DNA of 49,219 nt from Acidobacteria bacterium 28-9 (GCA_002050355.1 MWYY01000044.1:1-49219), one strand, 5' to 3'. Positions 8,488-18,400 are shown, counted from the first letter of the stretch. The notes: a model not told the origin generated them from the sequence alone. Numbers and translations are program-made.

Positions 8488-8898
8488 TTATACGGCGAAA
8501 CCGGCATCTTGAAAAATCAAATCTGATAAGGAAAGTTTGTAAAATTTAATCTTGTTGTTAAAACCGAGGAGAATTTGATTCGTGTCAGCCCGCGCGTTGT
8601 TCACATCATAGCCCCAAATATCAGACAAAATAACTGTAAAACGCGCTCCGAAATTTACGGCGCGCGGGTAAATCTCAGTAGCCAGAGTTCCGGCGCGCCA
8701 AAGTTTCGGTTTGAGCGGCGCAATCAAATTGTCCGACGGCAGCGCCGCATCCATTGCGTGCAGAAAACCACTCACAGATTTCGTTTGGTTTTTTCTAAGC
8801 GTAAAATCAACGTTGATGTCGGCACTTTTTTGAGCGTATATTGACAATGGTTCGATGAAAATCGCGCCCGTTATTACAACACTAAATAGACTAATCAT
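8488..8898 (-). pseudogene. secreted protein fragment, possibly truncated glycoside-hydrolase-like
   Basis: The frame gives 136 residues from an ATG at 8898 (a TTG five codons earlier is also open). A signal peptide ending SIYAQ precedes a segment reading KSVSGFLHAMDAALPSDNLI..LKPKLWRAGT..YPRAV..GARFTVILSDIWGY. That pattern reminds me of the first beta/alpha units of secreted glycosidase-like TIM barrels (GH39-like), but the barrel is not continued: after about residue 105 the sequence becomes unrelated and ends. I therefore read it as a 5' remnant of a larger gene. The family assignment is weak; the truncation interpretation depends on it. Confidence 0.4.
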
Positions 8899-9171
8899 CA
8901 GAGCAACCCACAAGTTTTTTTATTTTTCATTTTCCGTACTTCCAAAAGATTTAGATTCAATCCGCCAATTTAAGACGAAACGGTTTTCTAAATAGCCGAC
9001 TTTAAATATTTAACTCGGCGTTAAATTTCAAACAGCGTGGCAGCCACGTGAAAAATATGTTTTTACGTGCTTCCACAATTGCGGCGGTTCTTTGGTTAGC
9101 TCTGTGTTTTTTGCTAAAAGCCGTCGGTGTTATAATTTTCCCGAAAACTTATCTCAACCAAAATAAAAATT

Positions 9172-10869
9172 ATGACAATAGATTTCCTAACCGGCACGGT
9201 CAAAGGTCCGGGCGAACTGCCGCACGAATATCTTTTTATCACCAAAGACAACCGGCGCACGCGCATCGGCGAATTCGTTTATTACACGGCGAAAGACGGC
9301 GACAATGAGCGGCAGATTATCGGCACGATTAAGGGCAGAAAACTCGTGCGAAATTTGCCTGACGCTTTTTTGTCCGACCCGAACACGCCGCCGTCGCTTG
9401 TTTCTTCTTTGATTGGCTTGAACGGCGATGCTTGCGAGATTTACGAAATTACGGTTGAAACCATCGGCTTTTTCGACGTGACGGTGAATGATTTTAACAA
9501 CCCGCGCATTCCGCCGAATCCGGGCGACGCGGTTTTTCTCGCATCAAGCGAAACCTTATCGCAGATGTTGAGCGCAAAGAAGATGGCTGAGGTCGGCTCG
9601 GCGCATATCGGCAGTCTTTTGACCAGAAAAAAAGGTGAAGTTCCCGTCGTGCTTTCCATCAAAGATGTTGTCTCGACGCATCTTGCGATTCTGGCTTCGA
9701 CGGGTTCGGGCAAATCCTACACGGCGGGCGTTTTGGTCGAAGAATTGATGAACCAATACAACCGCGCCGCCGTTCTTATCGTTGACCCGCACGGCGAATA
9801 TCACACGATGTCTTCGATTATGGGCGACGCGCAATTTTTCGGCGCGGACGGCTACAAACCCGAAGTCAAAATCTTCACGCCCAACAAAATTAAAGTAAGA
9901 TTTTCAACCTTGACCGAAGCCGACGTGAAATATCTTTTGCCCGAAGGCACGTCCGACAAAATGCTGCATTTTCTCGCGCAGGCGTTTCGCAGTTTGAACG
10001 AGCGATTACGCGCCGAGCGGCGGCAGGATTACGCCTACGCTTATCACGATTTGCGCGACGAGGTGAACAAACAAAAATTCGGCTCGGAAAATCAGAAGGA
10101 CGGCGGCGGCAATGTGTCTTCGATTGACGGTTTGCTGTGGCGTATGGATTCGCGTTTCGACAAACTCGACACGATTTTTCACGCCACCGACCACATCGAA
10201 TTAAAAGATTTGTTCGCGCCCGGACGCTGCACGATTCTCCAACTCTCCGACATCGAACAGCACGAACAGCAAGTCATCGTCGGAACTTTATTGCGCCGTG
10301 TCAATAAAGCCAGAGTGTTGACCGTGCGCGGCGAATCGCAGCCGAACACGGAAAATCATCTGCCGTATCCGGTCTTCACATTACTCGAAGAAGCGCACCG
10401 TTTCGCGCCCGCCGGTGTGAGCGTCGTGTCTACCAATATCCTGAAACAAATTTTATCCGAAGGTAGAAAATTCGGAGTCGGCATCGGGCTAATCACGCAG
10501 CGTCCGGGCAAACTCGACCAGGACGTTCTCTCGCAATGTATGACGCAAATCATTATGCGAATCGTCAACCCGATTGACCAGCAAACCGTCGCCCAATCAA
10601 TCGAAGGCGCCGGACGCGCGATGCTCGCCGAACTGCCCGCCCTCACCAAAGGTCAAGCCGTCATCTCCGGCGTCGGCATCAACACGCCCGTGATGTGTCG
10701 CATCCGCCAACGTCTGACCCAACACGGCGGCGAAACCTTCGACGCGCCTTCGGAATGGATGCGCTGGCATTCGTCCGATTCGCAGGACAAACGCGAACAG
10801 GAAAACGCGCCATATCTGAAACCGACTTCGGAGAAGAAGACTGAGAAGATTGGGAATATTAGGATTTGA
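9172..10869 (+). CDS. HerA-type DNA translocase/helicase ATPase (DUF87)
   Basis: The 565-residue protein has an N-terminal HAS-barrel-like region (1-130), Walker A with ASTGSGKS at 175-182, the VDPHGEY segment at 204-210 typical of HerA, Walker B VFTLLEEAH at 401-409, and ITQRPGKLDQDVLSQC with a downstream arginine-finger region. HerA forms hexameric DNA pumps, usually acting with the NurA nuclease in end resection; related HerA proteins also serve in antiviral modules with Sir2 or DUF4297 partners. No nurA is present here. Instead its stop codon nearly touches the next gene (HEPN-like, ATG 10871), so the two are probably co-transcribed. Composition matches the host (about 62% GC in one sampled line). 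Confidence 0.88.
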   Translation: MTIDFLTGTVKGPGELPHEYLFITKDNRRTRIGEFVYYTAKDGDNERQIIGTIKGRKLVRNLPDAFLSDPNTPPSLVSSLIGLNGDACEIYEITVETIGFFDVTVNDFNNPRIPPNPGDAVFLASSETLSQMLSAKKMAEVGSAHIGSLLTRKKGEVPVVLSIKDVVSTHLAILASTGSGKSYTAGVLVEELMNQYNRAAVLIVDPHGEYHTMSSIMGDAQFFGADGYKPEVKIFTPNKIKVRFSTLTEADVKYLLPEGTSDKMLHFLAQAFRSLNERLRAERRQDYAYAYHDLRDEVNKQKFGSENQKDGGGNVSSIDGLLWRMDSRFDKLDTIFHATDHIELKDLFAPGRCTILQLSDIEQHEQQVIVGTLLRRVNKARVLTVRGESQPNTENHLPYPVFTLLEEAHRFAPAGVSVVSTNILKQILSEGRKFGVGIGLITQRPGKLDQDVLSQCMTQIIMRIVNPIDQQTVAQSIEGAGRAMLAELPALTKGQAVISGVGINTPVMCRIRQRLTQHGGETFDAPSEWMRWHSSDSQDKREQENAPYLKPTSEKKTEKIGNIRI

Positions 10870-10870
10870 T

Positions 10871-11461
10871 ATGAGAAAGAAAAAAGTGGAAAAACTTTAC
10901 AGTGCTAATACGGCAGTTACTGCTGCTGATGCTTTTAGAACTCATTCTAAAATGTTCATTGATAATCTACCAAAAGGAAGTTTAGATAAAGCGTCACAAT
11001 TTGCCAGTCGCAATTTAGGTGAACTTATCGCATCAGCAACTACGCTCACATTAGCATTAGAATTGTACTTGAAAGCACTTCGGATAATTACTGGCTTCCC
11101 CGCAGCTGAAACGCATCATTTGTGGAATTTATATAAACACTTACCCGTAGATTTAAAGAAAGCCATAGAAACACAATACAATCAACTCAATATGCCGCAA
11201 GTTGGGAAATTGGCTGCTTTAGAATTAGAGGTAAGTACCGAGCCGTTTAAAGATAATACTTCTGATGAAAATGAATATAAATCTAATAATTTTAGCAATG
11301 ATTTAAAATCCGTGCATATTAGGTCAAGTGATGCTTTTGTTACATGGCGTTATATACATGAAGGTGCGAAAAAAGGTGAATATGTAAAATATGACTATGA
11401 ATTTTACCATCTTGAACTAATTTGTGATATTACTCGCAGTCATTTAACAGCAATACTTTAA
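10871..11461 (+). CDS. HEPN-like protein coupled to HerA ATPase
   Basis: The 196-residue product has a central helical segment LTLALELYLKALRIITG followed by THHLWNLYKHLP, the pattern seen in HEPN-domain proteins (alpha-helical bundle). I find no Arg-x4-6-His motif, so ribonuclease activity is doubtful; it may be a non-catalytic HEPN protein. I chose the ATG at 10871, one base after the HerA stop; another in-frame start 21 bp upstream would overlap herA. The gene is markedly AT-richer than herA (two sampled 60-base lines give 30-33% GC by my count), suggesting separate acquisition. Its tight linkage to HerA suggests a joint function, possibly in defence, but this is inference. Confidence 0.6.
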   Translation: MRKKKVEKLYSANTAVTAADAFRTHSKMFIDNLPKGSLDKASQFASRNLGELIASATTLTLALELYLKALRIITGFPAAETHHLWNLYKHLPVDLKKAIETQYNQLNMPQVGKLAALELEVSTEPFKDNTSDENEYKSNNFSNDLKSVHIRSSDAFVTWRYIHEGAKKGEYVKYDYEFYHLELICDITRSHLTAIL

Positions 11462-11552
11462 ACAAAATCGTAATAACCAGCTCTCAAAAGAGTGTTAAAA
11501 GTTTATGGTCTAAATTAGTTTTGCGTTAAAATGCGTTTGAGAGGTAAAAAAT

Positions 11553-11804
11553 ATGACACATTCGCTTTTATTAGAAGTACCAGAAAGTATTTATCAACCA
11601 ATCGTCGAAGAAGCCGAAGCGGAAGGACGCAAGATTGAAGAAATCGCGCTCGAAAGATTGGCGGTTAAAAAGCCGAAACAGATTGACGACCCGTTTGAAA
11701 AATTCATCGGCTCTTTTGACAGCAAAGGTATGGATTGGGCGAGGCGGCACGACGAGTATTTAGGCGAAAATCTGATGCGTGAACTGCGTGGCGAAAACGA
11801 ATGA
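11553..11804 (+). CDS. VapB-like antitoxin
   Basis: The 83-residue protein starts MTHSLLLEVPESIYQPIVEEAE, a strand followed by helices, and ends with an acidic/basic helix (WARRHDEYLGENLMRELRGENE). It precedes a PIN-domain gene with a 4-base ATGA overlap, the classic antitoxin-toxin arrangement. The N-terminal strand-helix-helix could be a ribbon-helix-helix DNA-binding domain, so it probably represses its own operon and neutralises the toxin through its C-terminus. This role is inferred from context; the sequence itself is not diagnostic. A GAGAGG-like Shine-Dalgarno lies upstream. Confidence 0.75.
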   Translation: MTHSLLLEVPESIYQPIVEEAEAEGRKIEEIALERLAVKKPKQIDDPFEKFIGSFDSKGMDWARRHDEYLGENLMRELRGENE

Positions 11805-12217
11805 ACGAAATTTTTGTTGACACTTCCGGTTGGGCGAGTCTGGCTGACGTTTCCGAGCCGTTTTACGAAAAGGCAAAAGAAATTTATGTTGCCGCAATCC
11901 AGAATCGCCGTCGGTTGGTGACGACAAATTATGTTTTAGCCGAACTCGTCGCTCTGATGACAAGCCCGATGCGTTTTCATCGCCCTCGAATCATTGAGTT
12001 TATCAGCGGCATCAAACAATCTCCGTTTTTCGACATCATTCATATTGATGAAGATTTGGACGCAAAATCCTGGGACTTACTTTCAAACCGCGCCGATAAA
12101 AATTGGAGTTTGGTTGATTGTTCAAGTTTTGTCTTGATGCGGGAAAATAATATCCTCGAAGCCTTAACTACCGACCATCATTTTGAGCAGGCAGGATTTA
12201 TCCGTCTTTTGAAATAA
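11801..12217 (+). CDS. PIN-domain ribonuclease, VapC-like toxin
   Basis: The 138-residue protein is a PIN domain with the four acidic metal-binding positions in place: Asp7 (FVDTSGW), Glu48 (YVLAELV), Asp106 (SLVDCSSF) and Asp125 (TTDHHFEQAGF). VapC-type PIN proteins are Mg-dependent RNases that cut tRNA or rRNA and stop growth when their antitoxin is lost. The start codon overlaps the stop of the VapB-like gene (ATGA at 11801-11804). All catalytic residues are present, so the toxin looks intact. Confidence 0.9.
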   Translation: MNEIFVDTSGWASLADVSEPFYEKAKEIYVAAIQNRRRLVTTNYVLAELVALMTSPMRFHRPRIIEFISGIKQSPFFDIIHIDEDLDAKSWDLLSNRADKNWSLVDCSSFVLMRENNILEALTTDHHFEQAGFIRLLK

Positions 12218-12255
12218 CATAAAAAATTCGATGTAATTGATAAAATAAATCTGTT

Positions 12256-12360
12256 ATGACAGGACAATATATTTTGAGCGATTATCTAACGCGCGCTACG
12301 CACGCAAGCCGAATGCGACAAGTTGGAAGAGCGGATAATATCCAAAAGGTGAAAAAATAA
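12256..12360 (+). CDS. possible 34-residue small ORF before the ZIP transporter
   Basis: An ATG at 12256 opens a 34-codon frame (starting MTGQYILSDYLTRATHASRM) whose TAA ends at 12360, one base before the transporter ATG at 12361. The abutting arrangement could reflect a leader peptide or a small gene translated with the transporter. The sequence is basic and does not match a family I know. It could equally be chance. Confidence 0.25.
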   Translation: MTGQYILSDYLTRATHASRMRQVGRADNIQKVKK

Positions 12361-13119
12361 ATGTTTCCGATTTGGCTACAGGCGGGATTTTGGGGATTGG
12401 TTGCCGGTTCAGCACTCTTAATCGGCGCGGTCATCGGCTTTTATTTTAGACTTCCGCAGCGATTGATTGCCGCGATTATGGCTTTCGGCAGCGGCGTGCT
12501 GATTTCGGCATTGTCATTTGAATTGATGGACGAAGCATACAAGCTCGGCGGTTTCGATTCGACGGCAATAGGATTCGTCGGCGGCGCGGCGGTCTTTACA
12601 GCCGCTAATTGGTTTGTCAATCAAAAGGGCGCGAAGCACCGCAAAAGATCTGACGAACAGCAACCTTCGGAAGAAGAAGACAGCGGCAGCGGTTTGTCAA
12701 TCGCCGTCGGCGCGCTGCTCGACGGCATTCCAGAATCAATTGTTATCGGCGTGAGTATGATTGGCGGCGGAGCGGTTAGCCTGGTCGCGGTCGTGGCGAT
12801 TTTTTTGTCGAATTTGCCCGAAGGACTTTCGAGCGCGGCAGGAATGAAAAAGGCAAATCGTTCGGCAGCTTATGTCTTCGGCGTTTGGGGCGGCATCGCG
12901 GTCGTTTGCGGTGTCGGCGCGCTAGTTGGTTATTCAGTTTTCAGCGGTTTTTCGACTGAAATTATTGCCGGAACGACTGCTGTTGCTGCCGGCGCAATTC
13001 TTGCGATGCTGGCGGATACGATGATTCCCGAAGCATTTGAGGAGGCGCACGATTTTGCCGGAATGATTACAGTTCTCGGTTTTCTGGCGGCTTTTATCCT
13101 GACTAAAATCGGCGAATAA
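12361..13119 (+). CDS. ZIP-family divalent metal transporter
   Basis: The 252-residue inner-membrane protein has about eight hydrophobic segments, a charged cytoplasmic loop after the third (about residues 95-117, KHRKRSDEQQPSEEEDSG), and the ZIP metal-site motifs in divergent form: ALLDGIPESIVIG in one helix and LSNLPEGLSSA in the next. ZIP proteins move Zn, Fe or Mn into the cytoplasm; here the usual first His of HN/HxxPEG is replaced by Leu-Asp or Ser-Asn, so metal preference cannot be guessed. A rho-independent terminator follows at 13142-13176. Confidence 0.85.
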   Translation: MFPIWLQAGFWGLVAGSALLIGAVIGFYFRLPQRLIAAIMAFGSGVLISALSFELMDEAYKLGGFDSTAIGFVGGAAVFTAANWFVNQKGAKHRKRSDEQQPSEEEDSGSGLSIAVGALLDGIPESIVIGVSMIGGGAVSLVAVVAIFLSNLPEGLSSAAGMKKANRSAAYVFGVWGGIAVVCGVGALVGYSVFSGFSTEIIAGTTAVAAGAILAMLADTMIPEAFEEAHDFAGMITVLGFLAAFILTKIGE

Positions 13120-13141
13120 TCAAGAACCGGTAACAATATGC

Positions 13142-13176
13142 AAAACGTCGTTGTTGTGACGTTTTTGTTTTTTATC
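13142..13176 (+). terminator. rho-independent terminator after the ZIP transporter gene
   Basis: AAAACGTC (13142-13149) pairs with GACGTTTT (13158-13165) across an 8-base loop and is followed by a T-rich tract (TGTTTTTTAT). It lies 23 bp after the transporter stop and before the convergent gene ending at 13193. Confidence 0.75.
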
Positions 13177-13192
13177 GGAGTTTCACGTTTGA

Positions 13193-14260
13193 TCAAGGCT
13201 TGGGTTTTTCTTCCGGCACAACTTCGTCGTCGTCCAAAATTTTAACTTCCGACCCGTATTTTTGATATTCCTTAAAGCGAATGACATTTCGCGTCTCATA
13301 AACTTCACTTTTCTGGCGGAACGTGAGACGCACGTCCGAAAGCGCGGGCAGCAGATATTTTTCGTCCGCAATTGTTACCCAATCATAGTCAATGGTTCGG
13401 TTGGCGGTGCGAATTGGAAAACCTTCGGGAATTTGGGTTGCCGCGCTTTCGACGCGCAGGACACGAAAGTTTTCGCGGTCGATCCAGATTCTGCCTTGCA
13501 TTCCCGTAATGGTCGAGTCGCTGAAAGTGCCGGTTGCGGAGATTTGTTGTTTGGCTTTGTCGCGCTCGATAGAGTAGTTAAAAACTACAGAGCGACGAGC
13601 GCGAATCGTGTCCGTGTCGGCAATTTCAAATTTCGTGTCGCTTTCGGGTTTGAAGATTTTTGCCAAAACCGTTACAAATTCGCCCGTCGAACTCGTGCCG
13701 CCAACTTCTTCGTAACTCGACTTTGATTTCGGATTTTTTTGAATAATACCGTTGAGCGATAAAACTTTATAATCTTCCTGTCCGCTTGCACGATAATTTA
13801 CGGCAACAATAAGACGGTCGAGGTTGCGAAAATTATTTGTTCCGGCATATGCGGCGGAACGCACAATCTGCTGCTTGACGACAAAATCCGGCATTTCTTC
13901 GACTGCTGCTAAAGTCGCTTCGCGCGTTTTTGCTAAAATCTCGGCGGTTTCTTTTTCAGATGGCAGTTTCGCGGCTGTCGGGTTTTGGCGGCGGCGTGCC
14001 GCTTCTTCGAGCGTGCGTTTGAGTTCAATGTCGTTGCGGCTTTTCGATGTCGTCAATGCGCGCAAGCCGTCGGTCAGTTCAAAACCGATGCCGCGCTGCC
14101 TAATCGTTTCGATAAGGTCGCTCTTCTTTGAAGGCGTTTTCTGCAAATCGTAAAGCATTTTGACGTATTCGGCTTGCATCAAAGGTTTTTGCGCCGTCGC
14201 CTGAGCGAACACGAAACCGGTCGAAACTAAAATCAAAATTACGGAAATTATCTTTTTCAT
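13193..14260 (-). CDS. secreted protein of unknown function, LolA/outer-membrane-sorting-like fold
   Basis: The 355-residue protein has a signal peptide (MKKIISVILILVSTGFVFAQ), a helical N-terminal half, and a beta-rich C-terminal half with patterns such as RIWIDRENFRVLRVES, TIDYDWVTIADEKYLLP and FRQKSEVYETRNVIRFKEYQKYGSEV. The IDRENFRVLRVE pattern resembles proteins with LolA/LolB-like half-barrel folds that bind lipids, and similar secreted proteins are frequent in Acidobacteriota. The substrate and role are not known. It ends in an acidic/Pro-rich tail (DDDEVVPEEKPKP). It probably forms a single-gene unit. Confidence 0.65.
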   Translation of the reverse strand: MKKIISVILILVSTGFVFAQATAQKPLMQAEYVKMLYDLQKTPSKKSDLIETIRQRGIGFELTDGLRALTTSKSRNDIELKRTLEEAARRRQNPTAAKLPSEKETAEILAKTREATLAAVEEMPDFVVKQQIVRSAAYAGTNNFRNLDRLIVAVNYRASGQEDYKVLSLNGIIQKNPKSKSSYEEVGGTSSTGEFVTVLAKIFKPESDTKFEIADTDTIRARRSVVFNYSIERDKAKQQISATGTFSDSTITGMQGRIWIDRENFRVLRVESAATQIPEGFPIRTANRTIDYDWVTIADEKYLLPALSDVRLTFRQKSEVYETRNVIRFKEYQKYGSEVKILDDDEVVPEEKPKP

Positions 14261-14329
14261 TCGTTATTAGAGATGCATACAGACTTTTGAGCGTTGGCTT
14301 TCGGCAAAATATTCCAATCGTAAAGAAAA

Positions 14330-14360
14330 AGCGGAGAAAGCTGTAAATACTTTCTCCGCT
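14330..14360 (-). terminator. rho-independent terminator of the PilZ gene
   Basis: An 11-bp perfect stem (AGCGGAGAAAG with CTTTCTCCGCT) with a 9-base loop lies 33 bp beyond the PilZ stop. Reading leftwards it is followed by a T-rich tract (TTTTCTTTACG), as expected for intrinsic termination of the leftward gene. Confidence 0.8.
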
Positions 14361-14392
14361 TACACAAATAATTTTTACTTTTTAAGTTTACC

Positions 14393-14794
14393 TTAATTGA
14401 CCCATTCTTCTTCGTAGTTTAACTGCCAATGTCTGGTGACCCAATCCTGCGCTGCAGACAAAGCGTTTTGTTTCCATTTTTTCACATTGTTAACTACTGA
14501 AAGCGCGGCAAGCGGCTTGCTCGGGTCGCGTTCGACCCTTATAACTTGTGTCGGAACTTCGATAATGGTTTTTTCCTCGTCAAAAATACGCAGCGTAACC
14601 TCACTTCCAACCGGCGGCAAAACATCCAGATTGACCAGCGCGCTGGTTTCACCCAAATTTTCTGTCATACCGTCAACCGAAACCGTCTCTCCGCTTTCAG
14701 CATCTGTCCAGATTGCCTGCACCCTCAAACTTGCCATAATTCGCTGGTGAAGATGCGCCTTGTTTGTAATCGTTGAATTTGCTAAATACGACAT
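14393..14794 (-). CDS. PilZ-domain protein
   Basis: The 133-residue protein has an N-terminal helical part with His/Gln/Arg residues and a PilZ-like beta domain: ASLRVQAIWTD, SVDGMTENLGETSALVNLDVLPPVGSEVTL, EVPTQVIRVER, KPLAALSV. PilZ domains bind cyclic-di-GMP through an RxxxR and D/NxSxxG motif; here the second motif is degenerate (ENLGETSAL) and the first is not obvious, so ligand binding is uncertain. A strong Shine-Dalgarno (AGGGAGG) precedes the ATG at 14794. The 3' end carries its own terminator. Confidence 0.75.
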   Translation of the reverse strand: MSYLANSTITNKAHLHQRIMASLRVQAIWTDAESGETVSVDGMTENLGETSALVNLDVLPPVGSEVTLRIFDEEKTIIEVPTQVIRVERDPSKPLAALSVVNNVKKWKQNALSAAQDWVTRHWQLNYEEEWVN

Positions 14795-15480
14795 AATAAA
14801 ACCCTCCCTTACTCGTTAAACTTTTTGTTTGTCGAATACATTATTGTTAATCGCCCGAATAATCTAAACCACTATTATCAGAAAGTCAAGCCAAGAAAAC
14901 CGCTCAAACCGCTCATTTTTTACAACAGCAAAACAGTTTAAATATCTTTATTTCACTTAGCTGCAGCTTGTTTCACCTGTGTTATACGGTTTTTTTGCCT
15001 TACACTCAAAAACAGGCGAAATAATTAAACGTTTTTTCTTATACTTGCAAAAACGTTTTAGTGTTATTTATTGACGCTTGAAACCAGCAAATAGTTGCTG
15101 CAAATCTGACAAGATTGTTGTGGAAATATTTAACGAAGAATTAACCCTGAAAAGTAAATGTCGGCTAATGATTAACAAAATTCTTTATTAAAATAAAAGG
15201 AACTTAATTTGCATTAAGTTGTCGTGTAGCATTTTGATTTCTACAAAAATGCGACAATCTTTTCCGTAGTTTAACTTTCGGAAACACAAAAAACGCAAAT
15301 AATAATACGCTTATAACTATTTTGATAGATAATTTCCAATTTTTGTTTCGGATACCGATGACCGAGAATCTCACGATTTAAAATCCAAAAACCGAAATAA
15401 AAATTCAAAATTCAAAATACTTTTTTCACATTCAAAACCAATTTTCAAAATTTCATAAAAACAACGAGGTCAAAAAACAA
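14795..15480. other. 686-bp AT-rich intergenic region between divergent PilZ and TonB-dependent receptor genes
   Basis: I find no open frame with coding character and no RNA gene. The region is AT-rich, with several A and T runs (about 15321-15480 includes repeated AAAATTCAAAA-type words) and probably contains the promoters of the two divergent genes. Its last part carries a Shine-Dalgarno-like GAGG at 15465-15468, ahead of the receptor ATG. No strong inverted repeat stands out. Confidence 0.6.
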
Positions 15481-18400
15481 ATGACTAGAATATTTTCAAC
15501 AAAGTTTCTGACAGTTACGCTCCTTTGCCTGCTTTTAGGCATCGGACAAATTTTTGCACAATCGACGGTAACCGGTGGCGTTCGAGGTAAAATCACCGAC
15601 CCGCAAGGCGCGACCTTGCCAAACGCGACCGTTACGGTTACGAACACGGAAACAAACCAAACGCAAAATACAACGACGGACGATGATGGCGGCTATCGCT
15701 TCACTAACCTTCAGCCCGGAACTTACAACATCGCTGTTACGGCATCCGGTTTTGCTAATTTTTCGCAGGACAGAGTCGTCGTTGAAGTCGGGCAGGTAAC
15801 ATCGGTTGACGTTCCTTTAAGCGTCGCCGGACAAAGCGCCCAAGTCGAAGTTACGGCGGAAGCACCGGTTATCAATACTAACTCGCAAGATTTTGCGACC
15901 AACATCAACCAAACTTCCATCAACGAATTGCCGATTAACGGTCGGCGGGCATCGAATTTTGTGCTTTTGACGCCCGCGACGGTTCCCGATGGAACTTTTG
16001 GTTTGATTAGTTTTCGCGGAATTTCCGGTCTCTTAAACAACAGTACGGTTGACGGCGGCGATAACAACCAAGCGTTTCAATCGGAAGAACGCGGTCGCAC
16101 CCGTATCGGTTATGTTATCAGCCAATCGGCAATTCGCGAGTTTCAGGTGAATACTTCAAACTATTCTGCCGAATACGGACGTTCGGCGGGTGGGGTGGTT
16201 AACACTGTGACCAAGAGCGGAACTAACGAGTTTCACGGGGACTTATTTGAATATTACCGCAATAATCGCTTTGGCGCGCGCAATCCGTTAGCTTTCCGAA
16301 CTATTTTAGATAACGGCGTTCAGACCATTATTGGTATAAAACCAGTCGATATTCGCCATCAATTTGGCGGCACCATCGGTGGTCCGATTGTTAAAGACCG
16401 TTTGTTTTTCTTTTTCAGTTATGACCAGCAAAAACGTAACTTTCCTGGTCTGTCAGTTTTCGGTCCAAATTTAAATTACCTGGGTACAGTCAATCGCACG
16501 CTTTTAACGAGCAGAGGATTAACTACCACGCAAATTGACAATACATTGAATTTCATAAGCTCATTAACTGGCGAAACTCCGCGTCGACAAGACCAAAAAT
16601 TATTTTTGCCGAAAATTGACTGGCAAGTTAATGACAATAACTTATTTACCGTAAGTTACAATCGTCTTCGCGCTGAATCACCTGCTGGCTTGCAAACACA
16701 AGCGACTAACACCTTGGGACGACGTAGCTTCGGTGATGACTTTGTAAATGTTGATTCGTTAAATGTACGGTTGCAATCGACGCTTTCGGCTAACATACTG
16801 AACGAAGCGCGTTTTCAGTACTCACGTGATAATGAATTTGCCTTCAGCCAAGAACCGCTTCCAGGCGAACCAACTACCGCGACCACAGTGGCAGGCGCAC
16901 GCTCGCCGCAGGTAGTTCTAACCGGCGGCTTGACATTCGGTACAACGCAAAACTTCGAACGCGTTAAATTCCCTGATGAAAAACGCCTCCAATTTGCCAA
17001 CTCGACCACCTGGAACAAAGGAAGACATACAATAAAGTTTGGCGGAGACTACAATCGCGTTACCGACGATATTGAAAACCTGCGTTCACAAACCGGTTCT
17101 TACATATATTCAACGATTAATGATTTCATTATTGATTATGTTAATTACTTAGCTCCCCTTCCGACAACAACGGCGTGCGCTACGGGAACCAACAGAGTCG
17201 GAAGATGCTACAACGGTACTTTTCTGCAGGGTGTCGGTATTCCGGGCTTGAAATTCAGCACGAATGAATACAACTTCTTTGTTCAAGATGATTTTCGCAT
17301 TACGCCGCGCTTAACTGTTAATTTAGGATTGCGTTACGAATATCAAAAGCTTCCTGAAACAGTATTACCGAATTCCAGCACAGCGATTATCCCGAATGAC
17401 GGCAGAACTCTTGCCGAAGCAACTTCAACGATGCCGAGCGATAAAAATAATTTTGGACCGCGTTTCGGCTTCGCTTACGATATAAACGGAGATGGTAAAA
17501 CATCAATTCGCGGCGGTGTCGGAATTTACTATGGTCGCATTATAAATGCTCAAATTTATAATTCGTTGCTCAATACAGGTAACCCGGGCGGTGCGGGACA
17601 AATAACGATAGCTAACACAGCAGCGAATGCACCGATTTTCCCGAATGTTCTGCCAAATAATAATTTGTCGCTGAACCTGGCTGCTATTCAGTTTTTCCAA
17701 AGAAATTTTCAAGTGCCGGAAATCAGTCAGTATGACTTGATTCTCGAGCGTCAAATTGCGAAAAACACAGTTGTTTCTATTGCTTATTTGGGAAGTAGAG
17801 GTAAAAGTTTACCGACATTTGTTGACCAGAACTTAATGGCAACCGGAGCGGTGACGAATTTCACGGTTGTTGGTGGACCAAATGCAGGGCAAACTTTCAC
17901 TTTACCGCAGTTTGCTCGTACCAATACAGCGTTTCAACAACTGACCCAAATTCAAAGTTCGGCTAAATCGGAATATAATGCCTTGGTTCTGCAAGCCAAT
18001 CGTCGTCTTACCAATGGTTTGCAATTCCAGGCTAGCTACACTTTGGCAAGGGCAACCGATACAAACCAAAATTCGTCACCTTTTCCTTCCAACAACTCGC
18101 CCTTTAATGCTTTCGACCGCAGTTATGACGCCGGATATAGCAATAACGACGTTCGACATAAATTTGTTGTCAGTGCAGTTTATGCGCCAACTCTTTATAA
18201 AGGTAGCACCAACTCTGTCTATAATTACCTTTTGAACGGCTATTCGATTGCACCGATTTACACCTACTATTCGGGACGTCCCTTTAGTGGTACGACTTCC
18301 GGTGCCACCTTAAATGGTACTAACGGAGATAACAGGTTTCCGCTCAATCCGCGTAACTCTTTCCGACTGCCGAGTCTTTCGAACCTGGATTTGAGACTTT

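Noticed and set aside
9048-9308. 86-codon rightward frame with a hydrophobic start upstream of herA
   Set aside because: Its second half overlaps herA in another frame and becomes Arg/His-rich; the hydrophobic start alone is not convincing.
14795-15480. RNA gene or riboswitch in the long intergenic region
   Set aside because: No conserved fold, strong stem-loop or known motif can be seen by eye.
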